DNA of 64,000 nucleotides from an uncultured Acidobacteriia bacterium (GTDB lineage: Bacteria > Acidobacteriota > Terriglobia > Bryobacterales > Bryobacteraceae), in the NCBI GenBank assembly GCA_903881085.1, contig CAIRSA010000519.1, positions 1 through 64,000 of the forward strand, written 5' to 3'. The position numbers and the translations under genes were made by a program. This document shows positions 1-7,619 of the stretch, one piece after another (within the stretch, counting starts at the first letter, position 1; each line of letters begins with the position of its first letter). Under the pieces are notes generated by a model. The model did no database searches. It was not told the origin of the DNA and was given only the letters and a program-made list of their open reading frames with translations.

Positions 1-208
1 CAGTCACGCGGCCTGCTCCAGTCACGCGGCCTGCTCCAGTCACGCGGCCTGCTCCAGTCACGCGGCCTGCTCCAGTCACGCGGCCTGCTCCAGTCACGCG
101 GCCTGCTCCAGTCACGCGGCTCCAGCCAGTCACGCGGCCTGCTCCAGTCACGCGGCCTGCTCCAGTCACGCGGCCTGCTCCAGTCACGCGGCCTGCTCCA
201 GTCACGCG
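1..208. repeat. 18-bp tandem repeat array
   Basis: Eleven full copies of an 18-bp unit (CAGTCACGCGGCCTGCTC) plus a partial last copy, running off the left edge of the window. Ten full copies look identical; the copy at 109-126 differs in its last six bases. Because 18 is a multiple of three, frame 3 of the plus strand stays open as a Val-Thr-Arg-Pro-Ala-Pro hexapeptide repeat and stops at 222-224. The array could therefore be the end of a gene lying to the left or an intergenic satellite. The window alone does not decide. Confidence 0.95.
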
Positions 209-690
209 GTTTAATCCGGATTGATCGGTCAATAGGAAACACGCGCTCGCGATGCAATTCAATGGCCATACTTTGGCCATTGGCGTGATTTTGGGTCCTC
301 CCCAGCCCTTTTCCCGTGGGGGTAGATTTGTGGCACTTCCTCAGAAAGTTTGAATTTAAGATTTTTGGTTACGGATATTCAATTCTTAATATAAAATTTC
401 AGATATTGTGTGGGAAATGGTAGCGCAAGGGGGCGCATTGGTGAAGATGTGCATCAATCGGGGGCGGAAAGCGGATTTGTCGGTTACGGTGAGCAGATTG
501 GTTAGCCTGGGCCTAAGGCCGGCCGGGGCGCGATGAGCGATCACGGGAAGGTGCGCCGGGGGCGCGAGATATAAGAACAGAGGTGAGAACAGATTTTCGA
601 ACCGCGATGGCACTGTTACTTTTCACCGAACGGAACGCCTTATTATCGCACGATTTTCAAATTCTACCCCATTTGGTCGCTCCAGTTCGT
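209..690. other. Gene-free region with a perfect inverted repeat
   Basis: I see no convincing gene here. The only distinct structure is a perfect 9-bp inverted repeat, CAATGGCCA at 260-268 and TGGCCATTG at 274-282, with a 5-base loop. No T-run follows it, so it is more likely a protein-binding site or hairpin than a terminator. A 75-codon reverse frame at 386-613 has no family resemblance or supporting context. Confidence 0.5.
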
Positions 691-691
691 T

Positions 692-824
692 GATAGCAAA
701 GAACATTGATAGCTTGACAACGCAAGGAAGCGATCAAGCTATCTTTCGCTGTGATTTCACAAAAAAATGCGACACTCTGAAGTCAAGGCTTGACATTGCT
801 ATCACGACAAGCTATCATGCTATC
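692..824. promoter_or_regulatory. Cluster of six GATAGC/GCTATC operator half-sites
   Basis: Half-sites lie at 692-699 (GATAGCAA), 708-716 (GATAGCTTG), 735-743 (CAAGCTATC), 796-803 (TTGCTATC), 808-816 (CAAGCTATC) and 818-824 (TGCTATC). The 708 and 735 sites form a perfect 9-bp inverted repeat. The same word, again as a 9-bp inverted repeat, sits between the two regulator genes at 31770-31797. I infer a phage repressor that acts at both ends. The last three sites overlap the spacer, -10 box and probable start of the promoter at 790-818. Confidence 0.65.
790..818 (+). promoter_or_regulatory. Sigma-70-type promoter under operator control
   Basis: TTGACA at 790-795 (perfect -35) and TATCAT at 813-818 (5 of 6 to the -10 consensus), separated by exactly 17 bases. 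It points right into the phage genes starting at 908. Three GCTATC half-sites lie in the spacer, over the -10 box and at the expected start near 825, as expected for a repressed early promoter. Confidence 0.7.
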
Positions 825-907
825 AGGATCGAGGCAAGATCCGAGTAGTACCGTTGGCACAGTGCCAACTCCCACCTGGGGCCACCCGCCCGAAAAGTCT
901 CCAATCA

Positions 908-1177
908 ATGAAAATCGAAATTGCAAACCCCATCGGCGGTAGATTCTGCACGCCGCGCAATGCGGAGCGTATGGTCACTCAGGGAAAGGCTCGCTGGAGT
1001 GGCAAGCGCTTGGAGATTGTCCACGCTGCTCATTTTGGCGCGTTGGCATGTGCACCGCGCTCGAAGCGGTGCGAGGCGGCTGGTTACGATGAGGCCGTTA
1101 ATGAGGGTCGTGTTGCGACTATCGAGGAACTTCGCGCGCTCCCAATGATTGGCAACATCGCGAGATTTCTTTCCTAG
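908..1177 (+). CDS. Small phage protein of unknown function
   Basis: An 89-residue protein starting Met-Lys-Ile-Glu-Ile-Ala-Asn-Pro. An in-frame start at 854 would add an unconvincing 18-residue leader, and 908 sits at a natural distance below the promoter at 790-818. I do not recognise the family. The sequence is soluble and mixed charged, with no membrane segment. It is the first gene after the operator cluster, so it is probably expressed early or under repressor control. Confidence 0.6.
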   Translation: MKIEIANPIGGRFCTPRNAERMVTQGKARWSGKRLEIVHAAHFGALACAPRSKRCEAAGYDEAVNEGRVATIEELRALPMIGNIARFLS

Positions 1178-1184
1178 AAAGTTC

Positions 1185-1260
1185 GCCCTTGTAGCTCCAA
1201 CGGTAGAGCGGCTTATTTGTAATTAGCGGGTTGGGCGTTCGAATCGCTCCAAGGGCTCCA
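1185..1260 (+). tRNA. tRNA-Thr (UGU anticodon)
   Basis: A full cloverleaf can be drawn. The acceptor stem is GCCCTTG (1185-1191) with CAAGGGC (1250-1256), all seven pairs perfect, then T and an encoded CCA at 1258-1260. The D-stem is GCTC/GAGC, the T-stem GGGCG/CGCTC around the loop TTCGAAT. The anticodon loop TTTGTAA gives UGU, reading ACA threonine codons. The anticodon stem has one T-T mismatch at its fourth pair. It lies between small phage genes on the coding strand, so it is probably phage-borne; no partial copy of its 3' end was found near the integrase. Confidence 0.87.
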
Positions 1261-1281
1261 GTTCGAAATAGTTGAAAACAA

Positions 1282-1542
1282 ATGACACTCTCAGAGCTTA
1301 ACCGAGCCGAAGGTAGGATGCGGTCTCGGTTACGGTCGGTTACGGTCGAGTCCCAAGAGGATCTCTTCCCGGATCGAGAACCAGAAATGATCGTTCCGGC
1401 TTGGGACTTCAGCCAATTCGAATATGAGTGCACTCCACGAAATACCACCCGCAACGAAAGCGCGACATTGCGGAGCCGGCACGCCAACGCTCACATCGAG
1501 CACTTAAAGTTAGCGGCGATAGCCGGCTCCGCAACCACCTAA
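1282..1542 (+). CDS. Hypothetical small protein, weak support
   Basis: An 86-codon frame after the tRNA with no clear ribosome-binding site and no recognisable family. The DNA contains a short duplication (CGGTTACGGT, about 1328-1347) that gives low-complexity Arg/Ser/Val residues. Reverse and alternative forward frames overlap it. It is kept only because direction and spacing fit the flanking phage genes. Confidence 0.3.
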   Translation: MTLSELNRAEGRMRSRLRSVTVESQEDLFPDREPEMIVPAWDFSQFEYECTPRNTTRNESATLRSRHANAHIEHLKLAAIAGSATT

Positions 1543-1559
1543 GGCAAGGAACCCATTAC

Positions 1560-1718
1560 ATGGCAAAACGATCAGCGGCGAGTACGTGGGTGAATCGCGT
1601 GCTTGCGCCAATTCCCGGCCACACGAAGACCAAGAGGTTAATCAAGGCGCTAGTGAAGGCATTCACCGGGCATGGAGCGTCGCGTCCGAGCGCATCGGGG
1701 AAAGGCGGGAGTGGTTAA
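1560..1718 (+). CDS. Small basic hypothetical protein
   Basis: A 52-residue Lys/Arg/Ser-rich protein. The start is chosen because AAGGCAAGGA at 1541-1550 is a good ribosome-binding site. Its stop overlaps the next start as TAATG, indicating translational coupling. No family recognised; the basic character would suit nucleic-acid binding, but that is only a guess. Confidence 0.5.
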   Translation: MAKRSAASTWVNRVLAPIPGHTKTKRLIKALVKAFTGHGASRPSASGKGGSG

Positions 1719-1933
1719 TGATTCGAGCGATCCAGATTGGGTTTATCTTGTGCCTGCTGGCCGCTCCGATTGCATCCTCCCGCACAGCATCGCGAGTGCC
1801 TACCGACATGGATCAACTCAACGGTTTCGCAGCTCGATACAACGATTATGTTGATGGCCTGCGGCGTGGGAAGGTCGACCTGAGGGCATGGGCTCGCGTT
1901 GAGAGATCCTGGCGAGACATGGCCGGCGAATAG
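1718..1933 (+). CDS. Small exported or membrane-anchored protein
   Basis: A 71-residue protein beginning with a short basic N-region and a hydrophobic stretch (roughly residues 5-19) ending Ala-Pro-Ile-Ala-Ser-Ser, which looks like a signal peptide or anchor. The remaining 50 residues are charged and soluble. It is coupled to the upstream gene by TAATG and lies 4 bases before the PP-loop gene. The function is unknown. Confidence 0.5.
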   Translation: MIRAIQIGFILCLLAAPIASSRTASRVPTDMDQLNGFAARYNDYVDGLRRGKVDLRAWARVERSWRDMAGE

Positions 1934-1936
1934 TAA

Positions 1937-2689
1937 ATGGCCAATCTTCCAGACGTTCCGGCGCTCCTTGTAGCATATAGCGGCGGAAAGGATAGTCTAG
2001 CCACCATAGACATCTGTTGCCGCGCAGGTCGACGCGTTGATGCGTTCTTCATGTACTTCCTGCCGGGCCTTGATTACACTGCGCATTGGACGGACTTCGC
2101 CCGGAAGCGCTGGGGCATCACGGTTCGCGAGTATCCGCATTGGAATCTTAGTTACTTTTTACGGGTCGGCGTGTTTCGGTTGTCTCCAGACCCGCGATGC
2201 GAGAAGTTATCCATTACTGACATCGAGGCGAAGGCGCGCGAAGACAGCGGCCTTGAATGGATCGGGTACGGCTACAAGAAGATCGATTCGCTGCAGCGTC
2301 GCGGTTTCCTCTCCAAGAGCTGGCCGGATGGCATTAATCCGGAGCGTAAGTGCTTCACTCCGATAGCGGAGTGGAATAACACCGTCGTCAAGCAGTACCT
2401 GGCGCGTAGGCGGATCCCGATTCCTGGAATCGACGGAAAGCGCTCCGGCGGCATCGACCTTTCGCCGGCGTGCCTGGCGTGGCTTCGAGCCGAATGGCCA
2501 GATGACCTCAGGCGGATCTTGAAAGTGTTTCCCTTGGCCGCCCGACAGGCAGACAGAGCACCCCAAATTGAAGCCAACGAAAAAACAGAGCGCGCCGCCC
2601 GTAAACTTACGCGCAGAGCAGGCGCCGGTACAGGCGATCATGCGTTCTCAGATCAAACTGGCGGGTTACAACCCGCGTGCGATCTCTGA
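1937..2689 (+). CDS. IbrA-like PP-loop ATPase (PAPS-reductase fold)
   Basis: Residues 15-20 are the SGGKDS PP-loop, which binds ATP in the adenine nucleotide alpha-hydrolase/PAPS-reductase superfamily. The next gene is a ParB-like protein, the arrangement of the ibrA-ibrB pair known from E. coli prophages; DndC-type sulfur-transfer enzymes share the same fold. The Cys-containing patch Asp-Pro-Arg-Cys-Glu-Lys fits this subgroup. Length (250 aa) is in the usual range, though the last 40 or so residues overlap the next gene by 122 bases and look unstructured. It stands directly before the packaging genes. The substrate is unknown: regulation, DNA or RNA sulfuration and anti-host or anti-phage roles are all open. 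Confidence 0.8.
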   Translation: MANLPDVPALLVAYSGGKDSLATIDICCRAGRRVDAFFMYFLPGLDYTAHWTDFARKRWGITVREYPHWNLSYFLRVGVFRLSPDPRCEKLSITDIEAKAREDSGLEWIGYGYKKIDSLQRRGFLSKSWPDGINPERKCFTPIAEWNNTVVKQYLARRRIPIPGIDGKRSGGIDLSPACLAWLRAEWPDDLRRILKVFPLAARQADRAPQIEANEKTERAARKLTRRAGAGTGDHAFSDQTGGLQPACDL

Positions 2690-3299
2690 TTACTCACGCG
2701 GCCAGCTCAAGAAGAGTCTGGGCAAGTTCGGGCTCGTGGAAACGTTGGTCTGGAATAAGGCTTCGGGTATCCTCGTCAGTGGCCACCAACGGCTCTCTGT
2801 AACGGATGAGAAGATGCGCTATCCCGCGCACGTCAAAGATTACGAGATCACGGTTTCGGTGGTCGACCTCGACGACAAGGCGGAGAAGGCGCTCAACGTC
2901 TGGCTGAATAACCAGAGCGCGCAGGGGCACTTCGACCGTGACGGGCTCGCTGCGATCATCGGCGAGGGGATCTCGCTCGACGATATCGGATTCACCTTCG
3001 CCGACATCGAATTAGAGTTTGGTGGGTTTGAGGGATTCGAAAGTGCATTTGAGAAGGAAGCCAAGTCCGCTGAAGACGTAACGGCGGAGATTAAGGCCAT
3101 TAAAGACCGCAAGAAAGAATCGAACCGCACCGTCGCGGCCGACGAAGCGGAAGACGCCGACTATTTTTTGATGGTGGCATTCGATTCGCGATCTGAAAAA
3201 GAATCCTGGCTCCTAAACAATGGATTCCAATCTACGGCAAAGTTCGTCATAGCTGCTGAAATGTTGGCCGCCTTGGAGTCCAATGTCGCAACCCCATAG
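2568..3299 (+). CDS. IbrB-like ParB/Srx-fold protein
   Basis: The N-terminal half carries the ParB-type core: Asn-Pro-Arg, a helix ending Gly-Leu-Val-Glu-Thr-Leu-Val, and Gly-His-Gln-Arg, which marks the nucleotide-binding pocket of ParB-like domains. The C-terminal half is acidic and unassigned. Two starts are possible: TTG at 2568, giving 243 aa and a 122-base overlap with the PP-loop gene, or ATG at 2640, giving 219 aa and a 50-base overlap. Neither has a strong ribosome-binding site; the longer form keeps an extra first beta strand. It is probably co-translated with and partnered to the upstream IbrA-like enzyme. Confidence 0.75.
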   Translation: MKPTKKQSAPPVNLRAEQAPVQAIMRSQIKLAGYNPRAISDYSRGQLKKSLGKFGLVETLVWNKASGILVSGHQRLSVTDEKMRYPAHVKDYEITVSVVDLDDKAEKALNVWLNNQSAQGHFDRDGLAAIIGEGISLDDIGFTFADIELEFGGFEGFESAFEKEAKSAEDVTAEIKAIKDRKKESNRTVAADEAEDADYFLMVAFDSRSEKESWLLNNGFQSTAKFVIAAEMLAALESNVATP

Positions 3300-3301
3300 C
3301 C

Positions 3302-3805
3302 ATGCGACTGAAAATCAACGCCTACGCTGCTGAAGAACAAATCAGCCGGCAGGCAGCGATAAAGCGGATCAATCGAATCGGTGAGCCAATCGCGGCGGAT
3401 GGAACGGTAGACGGCAACGCGGTACGCCAAAAGTGGAACCGATACGCAGACTCAACGCGCGGCGGGAAGCCTGACCGAAAGGCTACGGCCGCAGCATCGG
3501 CTGGACAGGGCGAAGTTCCAGAAGGAAAGACACGCGCAGAGGCCCAGCGATTCCGTGAGTGGCTGCGCCTGGAGAGAGAAAAGCTCCAGTGGAAGAAGGA
3601 GCTGGGCGAGTTGATCGACGCCGCTGAAACCGGGCGTGCAATCGAGGCGCGGTTCCGAGCGGATAGCGAAGCGATTTTGAATTGGCCGGCGCGGGTAGTT
3701 GCTGAGATGGCGGCCGAGGTTGACGTTGACGATCGCGTCCTCAGCGCTGCGCTTGAAAAGTACATCAGGCGCTTCATGAGTGAGCGCGCATCCGTTGATC
3801 AATAA
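3302..3805 (+). CDS. Terminase small subunit (Nu1-like)
   Basis: A 167-aa protein. The N-terminus holds a putative helix-turn-helix for recognising the packaging site. A middle basic linker is followed by a long charged helix, then a C-terminal segment (Arg-Ala-Asp-Ser-Glu-Ala-Ile-Leu-Asn-Trp-Pro) of the kind common in GpA-partner small subunits. It overlaps the large subunit by one base, so the two are translationally coupled. It should bind phage DNA and hand it to the motor. Confidence 0.75.
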   Translation: MRLKINAYAAEEQISRQAAIKRINRIGEPIAADGTVDGNAVRQKWNRYADSTRGGKPDRKATAAASAGQGEVPEGKTRAEAQRFREWLRLEREKLQWKKELGELIDAAETGRAIEARFRADSEAILNWPARVVAEMAAEVDVDDRVLSAALEKYIRRFMSERASVDQ

Positions 3806-5784
3806 TGCCAACAGCAACAGACGTAGTAAACGCGGCAGCGCGGCGGGCGTGGCAACCGCCTTCGAACCTATCCCTTTCGGAATGGTCAGACGCGAATCGT
3901 CACCTTGGGGTTGATTCGCCAGAGCCCGGGCCGTACCGCACAGCTCGCACTCCTTATCTGAAGCAGGTAATGGACTGCTTGAGCCCTTCGCACCCCGCGC
4001 GCCACATCGCGTTCATCAAGGGTGTCCAGGTGGGCGGAACTACGGCCGGGCTGAACTGGATAGGATACATCGCCGATCAGAACCCGGCGCCAACGATTAT
4101 CACGCTCCCGAGCGAAGGCGTTGCCAAGGAATGGTCAACGCAGCGCCTTACGCAGTTGATCGGGGAAACGCCGTGTCTCAAGTCGAAGCTGCTGGACGTA
4201 AAGGGGCGCGGGTCGAGCAACACCGTCTACCTGAAGCGCATCGCCGGATCGGCCGCCACGATCAAAATAGCGTGGTCATCTTCGGCCAAAAAACTGCGAT
4301 CGACGCCGGCGGCTAACCTGCTGAGCGATGAGGTCGATGGTTTCGAGAATGATCCGGAAGGTGAGGGTAGCGTTTTAGTCCTATTGGATGGACGCTTTAC
4401 CAACTTCCCGCGCGGCAAGCATTACAAGATTTCGACGCCCACCAGGCAGCCATCGAAGATTTACGGCGAGTTTGTCAAAGGCGATCAGCGTTACTTTTTT
4501 GTCCCCTGCCCGATATGCGGTCATTACCAGCGACTGATCTTCCACCGCCTGCACTACAAAGACGGGCCAGTCGAATACGAATGCATTAAGTGCGAGCAGC
4601 GGTTCGGCGAGCGATACAAGACGCAGCTTTTAGGCCGCGGCGTGTGGGTGGCTTCCGTCAGCGAGGAACGCATCCTCGATCAAGGGTTTGAAGATGTCGC
4701 GGCGGTGAGTGGGATCATCCGGAAGATGGAGCGGGCGCCGTATGCGAGCTTCCACCTGAATTCGATGTATTCGCCCATTGGTTGGTACTCGTGGGCCACG
4801 TTCGCGGCGGACTGGCAGAGCGCGCAAAGCTCGCCATCCGAATTGAAGGCCATCCTTAATCAGAAGCTGGCAGAGGTTTGGATCGAAAAGGGAATTACGC
4901 CAGACTGGCAGGCTATCAGCAACCGTAAAGAAGATTACGAAATCGGCGTTGTGCCGGCTGGCGGCTTGCTGCTCACCGGTGCGGCCGATGTGCAGGCGGA
5001 TCGAATCGAGTTTGAGATCAAGGCCTGGGGGCGCGGGCGTGAATGCTGGTCAGTATTCTACGCCGTCATTGATGGCGATACGAAAGACACGGAAACATGG
5101 GATCGATTCGAGGCGCTAATTCGCCAGGATTGGCCATGCGCCGGCGGCGGAACGCTTCCGATTACAGCCTGCGCGGTTGACACCGGATTTCACGCGAAGC
5201 TGGTCTACGATTTTTGCAATAAGTTCATTCAGCCGGCATACGGCCCGGCGGGCGCGAAGGTCTATGATGTCCGTACTGTCATCCCAATCAAGGGCGGCCA
5301 CAGTTGGACCAAGATCATCGAGACGTATTCGCCTGTCGATAGCGCACGCAAGCGCGACGGCCTAGTGATCGTCACTGTTGGCGCTGCAGCAGCCAAGCAG
5401 CATGTTTACGACATGATCAGGCGGCAGTTGCCTGATATAACCAAGACGATCCCCGAACACATCGAGGCGGGTACGCTGCCTTTCGGTTGGTGGCACTTTC
5501 CAAGTTACGAGCCGACTTACTTTCAGCAGCTTTGCTCTGAAAAGCGGCTGATTCGAAACAGCAAGCCGGTCTGGGAAAAAGACGGCCGTAACGAAGTGCT
5601 CGACATTGCGGCCTATAGCTTGGCGGTCGCGAACATGTGCGGCGTAGATCGATTCTCGGATGAGGATTGGGACGTGTTGGCCGAATCTTTGGCGGCGTCA
5701 ATCAGGCCGAAGGTTGAGAGTATCCCAGCGAGTGGAAAAAGATCCGATAACTACTGGGGCGCAGATAGAGGCTGGTTCAAATAA
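3805..5784 (+). CDS. Terminase large subunit, GpA family
   Basis: The DNA-packaging motor and endonuclease. A Walker-A-like loop sits at residues 71-80 (Lys-Gly-Val-Gln-Val-Gly-Gly-Thr-Thr) and an acidic Walker-B-type Ser-Asp-Glu at 173-175, as in lambda gpA. A zinc-binding Cys4 set follows at C234, C237, C259 and C262. The C-terminal third (from about residue 390, Gly-Ala-Ala-Asp-Val-Gln) is the nuclease domain, with an Ala-Val-Asp-Thr-Gly acidic site further on. The length of 659 aa is normal for the family and no break is seen. It indicates cos-type packaging by homology to lambda. Confidence 0.95.
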   Translation: MPTATDVVNAAARRAWQPPSNLSLSEWSDANRHLGVDSPEPGPYRTARTPYLKQVMDCLSPSHPARHIAFIKGVQVGGTTAGLNWIGYIADQNPAPTIITLPSEGVAKEWSTQRLTQLIGETPCLKSKLLDVKGRGSSNTVYLKRIAGSAATIKIAWSSSAKKLRSTPAANLLSDEVDGFENDPEGEGSVLVLLDGRFTNFPRGKHYKISTPTRQPSKIYGEFVKGDQRYFFVPCPICGHYQRLIFHRLHYKDGPVEYECIKCEQRFGERYKTQLLGRGVWVASVSEERILDQGFEDVAAVSGIIRKMERAPYASFHLNSMYSPIGWYSWATFAADWQSAQSSPSELKAILNQKLAEVWIEKGITPDWQAISNRKEDYEIGVVPAGGLLLTGAADVQADRIEFEIKAWGRGRECWSVFYAVIDGDTKDTETWDRFEALIRQDWPCAGGGTLPITACAVDTGFHAKLVYDFCNKFIQPAYGPAGAKVYDVRTVIPIKGGHSWTKIIETYSPVDSARKRDGLVIVTVGAAAAKQHVYDMIRRQLPDITKTIPEHIEAGTLPFGWWHFPSYEPTYFQQLCSEKRLIRNSKPVWEKDGRNEVLDIAAYSLAVANMCGVDRFSDEDWDVLAESLAASIRPKVESIPASGKRSDNYWGADRGWFK

Positions 5785-5997
5785 ATGATTCAACCCGACG
5801 AACTACAATCCCTGCGCGACACGCTACAGCGCGCCATTTTCAGCGGTACGCGCGTCGCCAAATACGGCGACCGCGAAGTAGAGTACGCATCGATCGCCGA
5901 CATGCGATCCGCGCTCGCCGACCTGAATAGCCAGATCGCAATTGCGGCAAATAAGGTTACATCGTCATCCACGCTCGCGATGCACTCGCGTGATTAA
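5785..5997 (+). CDS. Head-tail joining protein, gpW-like
   Basis: A 70-aa protein starting right after the terminase stop. The pattern Asp-Glu-Leu-Gln-Ser-Leu-Arg-Asp-Thr-Leu, a beta hairpin with Gly-Asp-Arg-Glu-Val-Glu-Tyr, then Met-Arg-Ser-Ala-Leu-Ala-Asp-Leu matches the compact gpW fold. gpW family members seal the portal and connect head to tail. Its place between terminase and portal equals lambda W. Confidence 0.85.
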   Translation: MIQPDELQSLRDTLQRAIFSGTRVAKYGDREVEYASIADMRSALADLNSQIAIAANKVTSSSTLAMHSRD

Positions 5998-6000
5998 TCA

Positions 6001-7605
6001 ATGAATCTCTTAGACAAAGCAATAAGCTACTTCGCGCCCGAAACGGCATTCCGCCGGGCTCGCTTCCGCCAGGCGGCCGAGAACTTCTCTTACGATGGGG
6101 CGAAGGCCGGGCGTCGCACGGGCGGATGGGTTACGGCGGGTGGCGATGCCAATACCGAGATCGGCGCCAGCTTGGGGATGCTACGGAATCGCTCGCGCGA
6201 GCTGGTGCGTAATAACCCATACGCGGCCAAGGCGCTGAATGAGCTGGTTGGGCATACTGTTGGCACCGGAATACTGCCGCAGGCGAAAACTGGCAACCCG
6301 AAGATCGATAAGATCATTGATTCCGAGTGGCCATACTTCGCAGAGAATTGCGATCCCGGAGGACAGCTCGACTTCTACGGGATGCAAGCGCTGATGACTC
6401 GCACCACGGCGGAAAGCGGGGACGGGATTGTCCGTTTCCGGCCGCGCTTCAAGACGGACGGGTTTCGCATCCCGCTTCAGCTTCAGATCCTTGAGGGCGA
6501 TTTCCTAGACTCTTCGCGAACATTTGCGAACGAATCCAGTTACGTCATTCAGGGTATCCAGCAAAACGTGCTGGGGCAGCGTGAGGCCTACTGGCTGTAT
6601 AACTACCACCCCGGCGGATCCTATATGCTGAATCCGCGCGGTGGAATCCTGAGCCAACCGGTTCCAGCCGCAGATGTGATGCACACGTACAGCGTGTTGC
6701 GCCCAGGCCAGCTTCGCGGTGCACCATGGCTCGCTCCAGTAATGTTGGCGATGCGCGATCTGGACGATTACCGCGACGCCGAACGATTGCGCAAGAAAAC
6801 GGAAGCGTGTTTGACCGCCATTGTCACGAGGCCGGAGGGCCCAGGCGGCGCTCCACTTGGCCCCAGGTCCGTTAATTCGGCAACCGGCGATACCCTTGAG
6901 TCTATGCGCCCAGGCATGATCGAATACCTGAAGCCGGGCGAGGGAATCCAATTTAACACGCCAGGAGCAAGCGGCGGATACCGCGAGTACAACACGGTAG
7001 AACTGCAGGCCATCGGCGCCGGCATTGGCATGCCCTATGAGCTACTTTCGGGTGATCTCTCGAACGTCAACTATTCATCCTTCCGGGCTGGCATGTTGGG
7101 CTTCCGGACGTCGATCGACGCGTTCCGCTGGCTGACTTTAATCCCGATGTTTTGCCGCCCCGCGTGGCGCCGGTTCATTGACGTGCTGATCTTCCAGGGC
7201 AAGATTCCATCGATCGACGGAATCTACGGCGTACAGTGGACCGCGCCAAAGTTTGAATCCGTGGATCCGCTGAAAGATGCGATGGCCACGCTCAAAAAGA
7301 TCCGGATGGGCATCTCGACGCTACCCACGGCTATCGCAGAAGAGGGCTTCGATCCGGACACACAGTTACGTCAGATCAAAGCGACCAATGACCTTCTGGA
7401 TGAGCTTGAACTTGTGCTCGATTGCGATCCGCGAAACACGACAGACAAGGGCGCAGAGCAGCCGTCCGCAACCGGGGAAGTAGTCCCGGTAGCGGCGGCG
7501 CCGGCCACTAAAAAGCCGCCAGTTAAGGCCGCAGCGCAAACACAAGAAAGCGAGACGTTCAGCACTATCCAGCGCAACCCCAACGCGCGAATCTATCGCT
7601 CATAA
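6001..7605 (+). CDS. Phage portal protein, lambda family
   Basis: A 534-aa protein of the lambda gpB-type portal family. Features include an N-terminal segment with Leu-Arg-Asn-Arg-Ser-Arg-Glu-Leu-Val-Arg-Asn-Asn-Pro-Tyr-Ala, and a later Asn-Tyr-Ser-Ser-Phe-Arg-Ala-Gly motif that is a hallmark of these portals. The Pro/Ala/Lys-rich C-terminal tail (from about residue 490) is typical disorder. It forms the dodecameric ring through which DNA is pumped. It follows the gpW-like gene by 3 bases. Confidence 0.95.
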   Translation: MNLLDKAISYFAPETAFRRARFRQAAENFSYDGAKAGRRTGGWVTAGGDANTEIGASLGMLRNRSRELVRNNPYAAKALNELVGHTVGTGILPQAKTGNPKIDKIIDSEWPYFAENCDPGGQLDFYGMQALMTRTTAESGDGIVRFRPRFKTDGFRIPLQLQILEGDFLDSSRTFANESSYVIQGIQQNVLGQREAYWLYNYHPGGSYMLNPRGGILSQPVPAADVMHTYSVLRPGQLRGAPWLAPVMLAMRDLDDYRDAERLRKKTEACLTAIVTRPEGPGGAPLGPRSVNSATGDTLESMRPGMIEYLKPGEGIQFNTPGASGGYREYNTVELQAIGAGIGMPYELLSGDLSNVNYSSFRAGMLGFRTSIDAFRWLTLIPMFCRPAWRRFIDVLIFQGKIPSIDGIYGVQWTAPKFESVDPLKDAMATLKKIRMGISTLPTAIAEEGFDPDTQLRQIKATNDLLDELELVLDCDPRNTTDKGAEQPSATGEVVPVAAAPATKKPPVKAAAQTQESETFSTIQRNPNARIYRS

Positions 7606-7619
7606 GGAAACAACGATTC

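Noticed and set aside
1..208. CRISPR array
   Set aside because: The units follow each other without unique spacers, and no cas gene is in the window; it is a simple tandem repeat.
386..613. Reverse-strand gene of 75 codons
   Set aside because: No family, no ribosome-binding site and Pro/Arg-rich chance composition.
1185..1260. tRNA as the prophage attachment site
   Set aside because: No copy of the tRNA 3' end was found near the integrase; only a 9-base chance match (CGAATCGCT) at about 34040.
1119..1487. Reverse-strand gene across the tRNA
   Set aside because: It would cover the tRNA on the opposite strand and has no recognisable domain.
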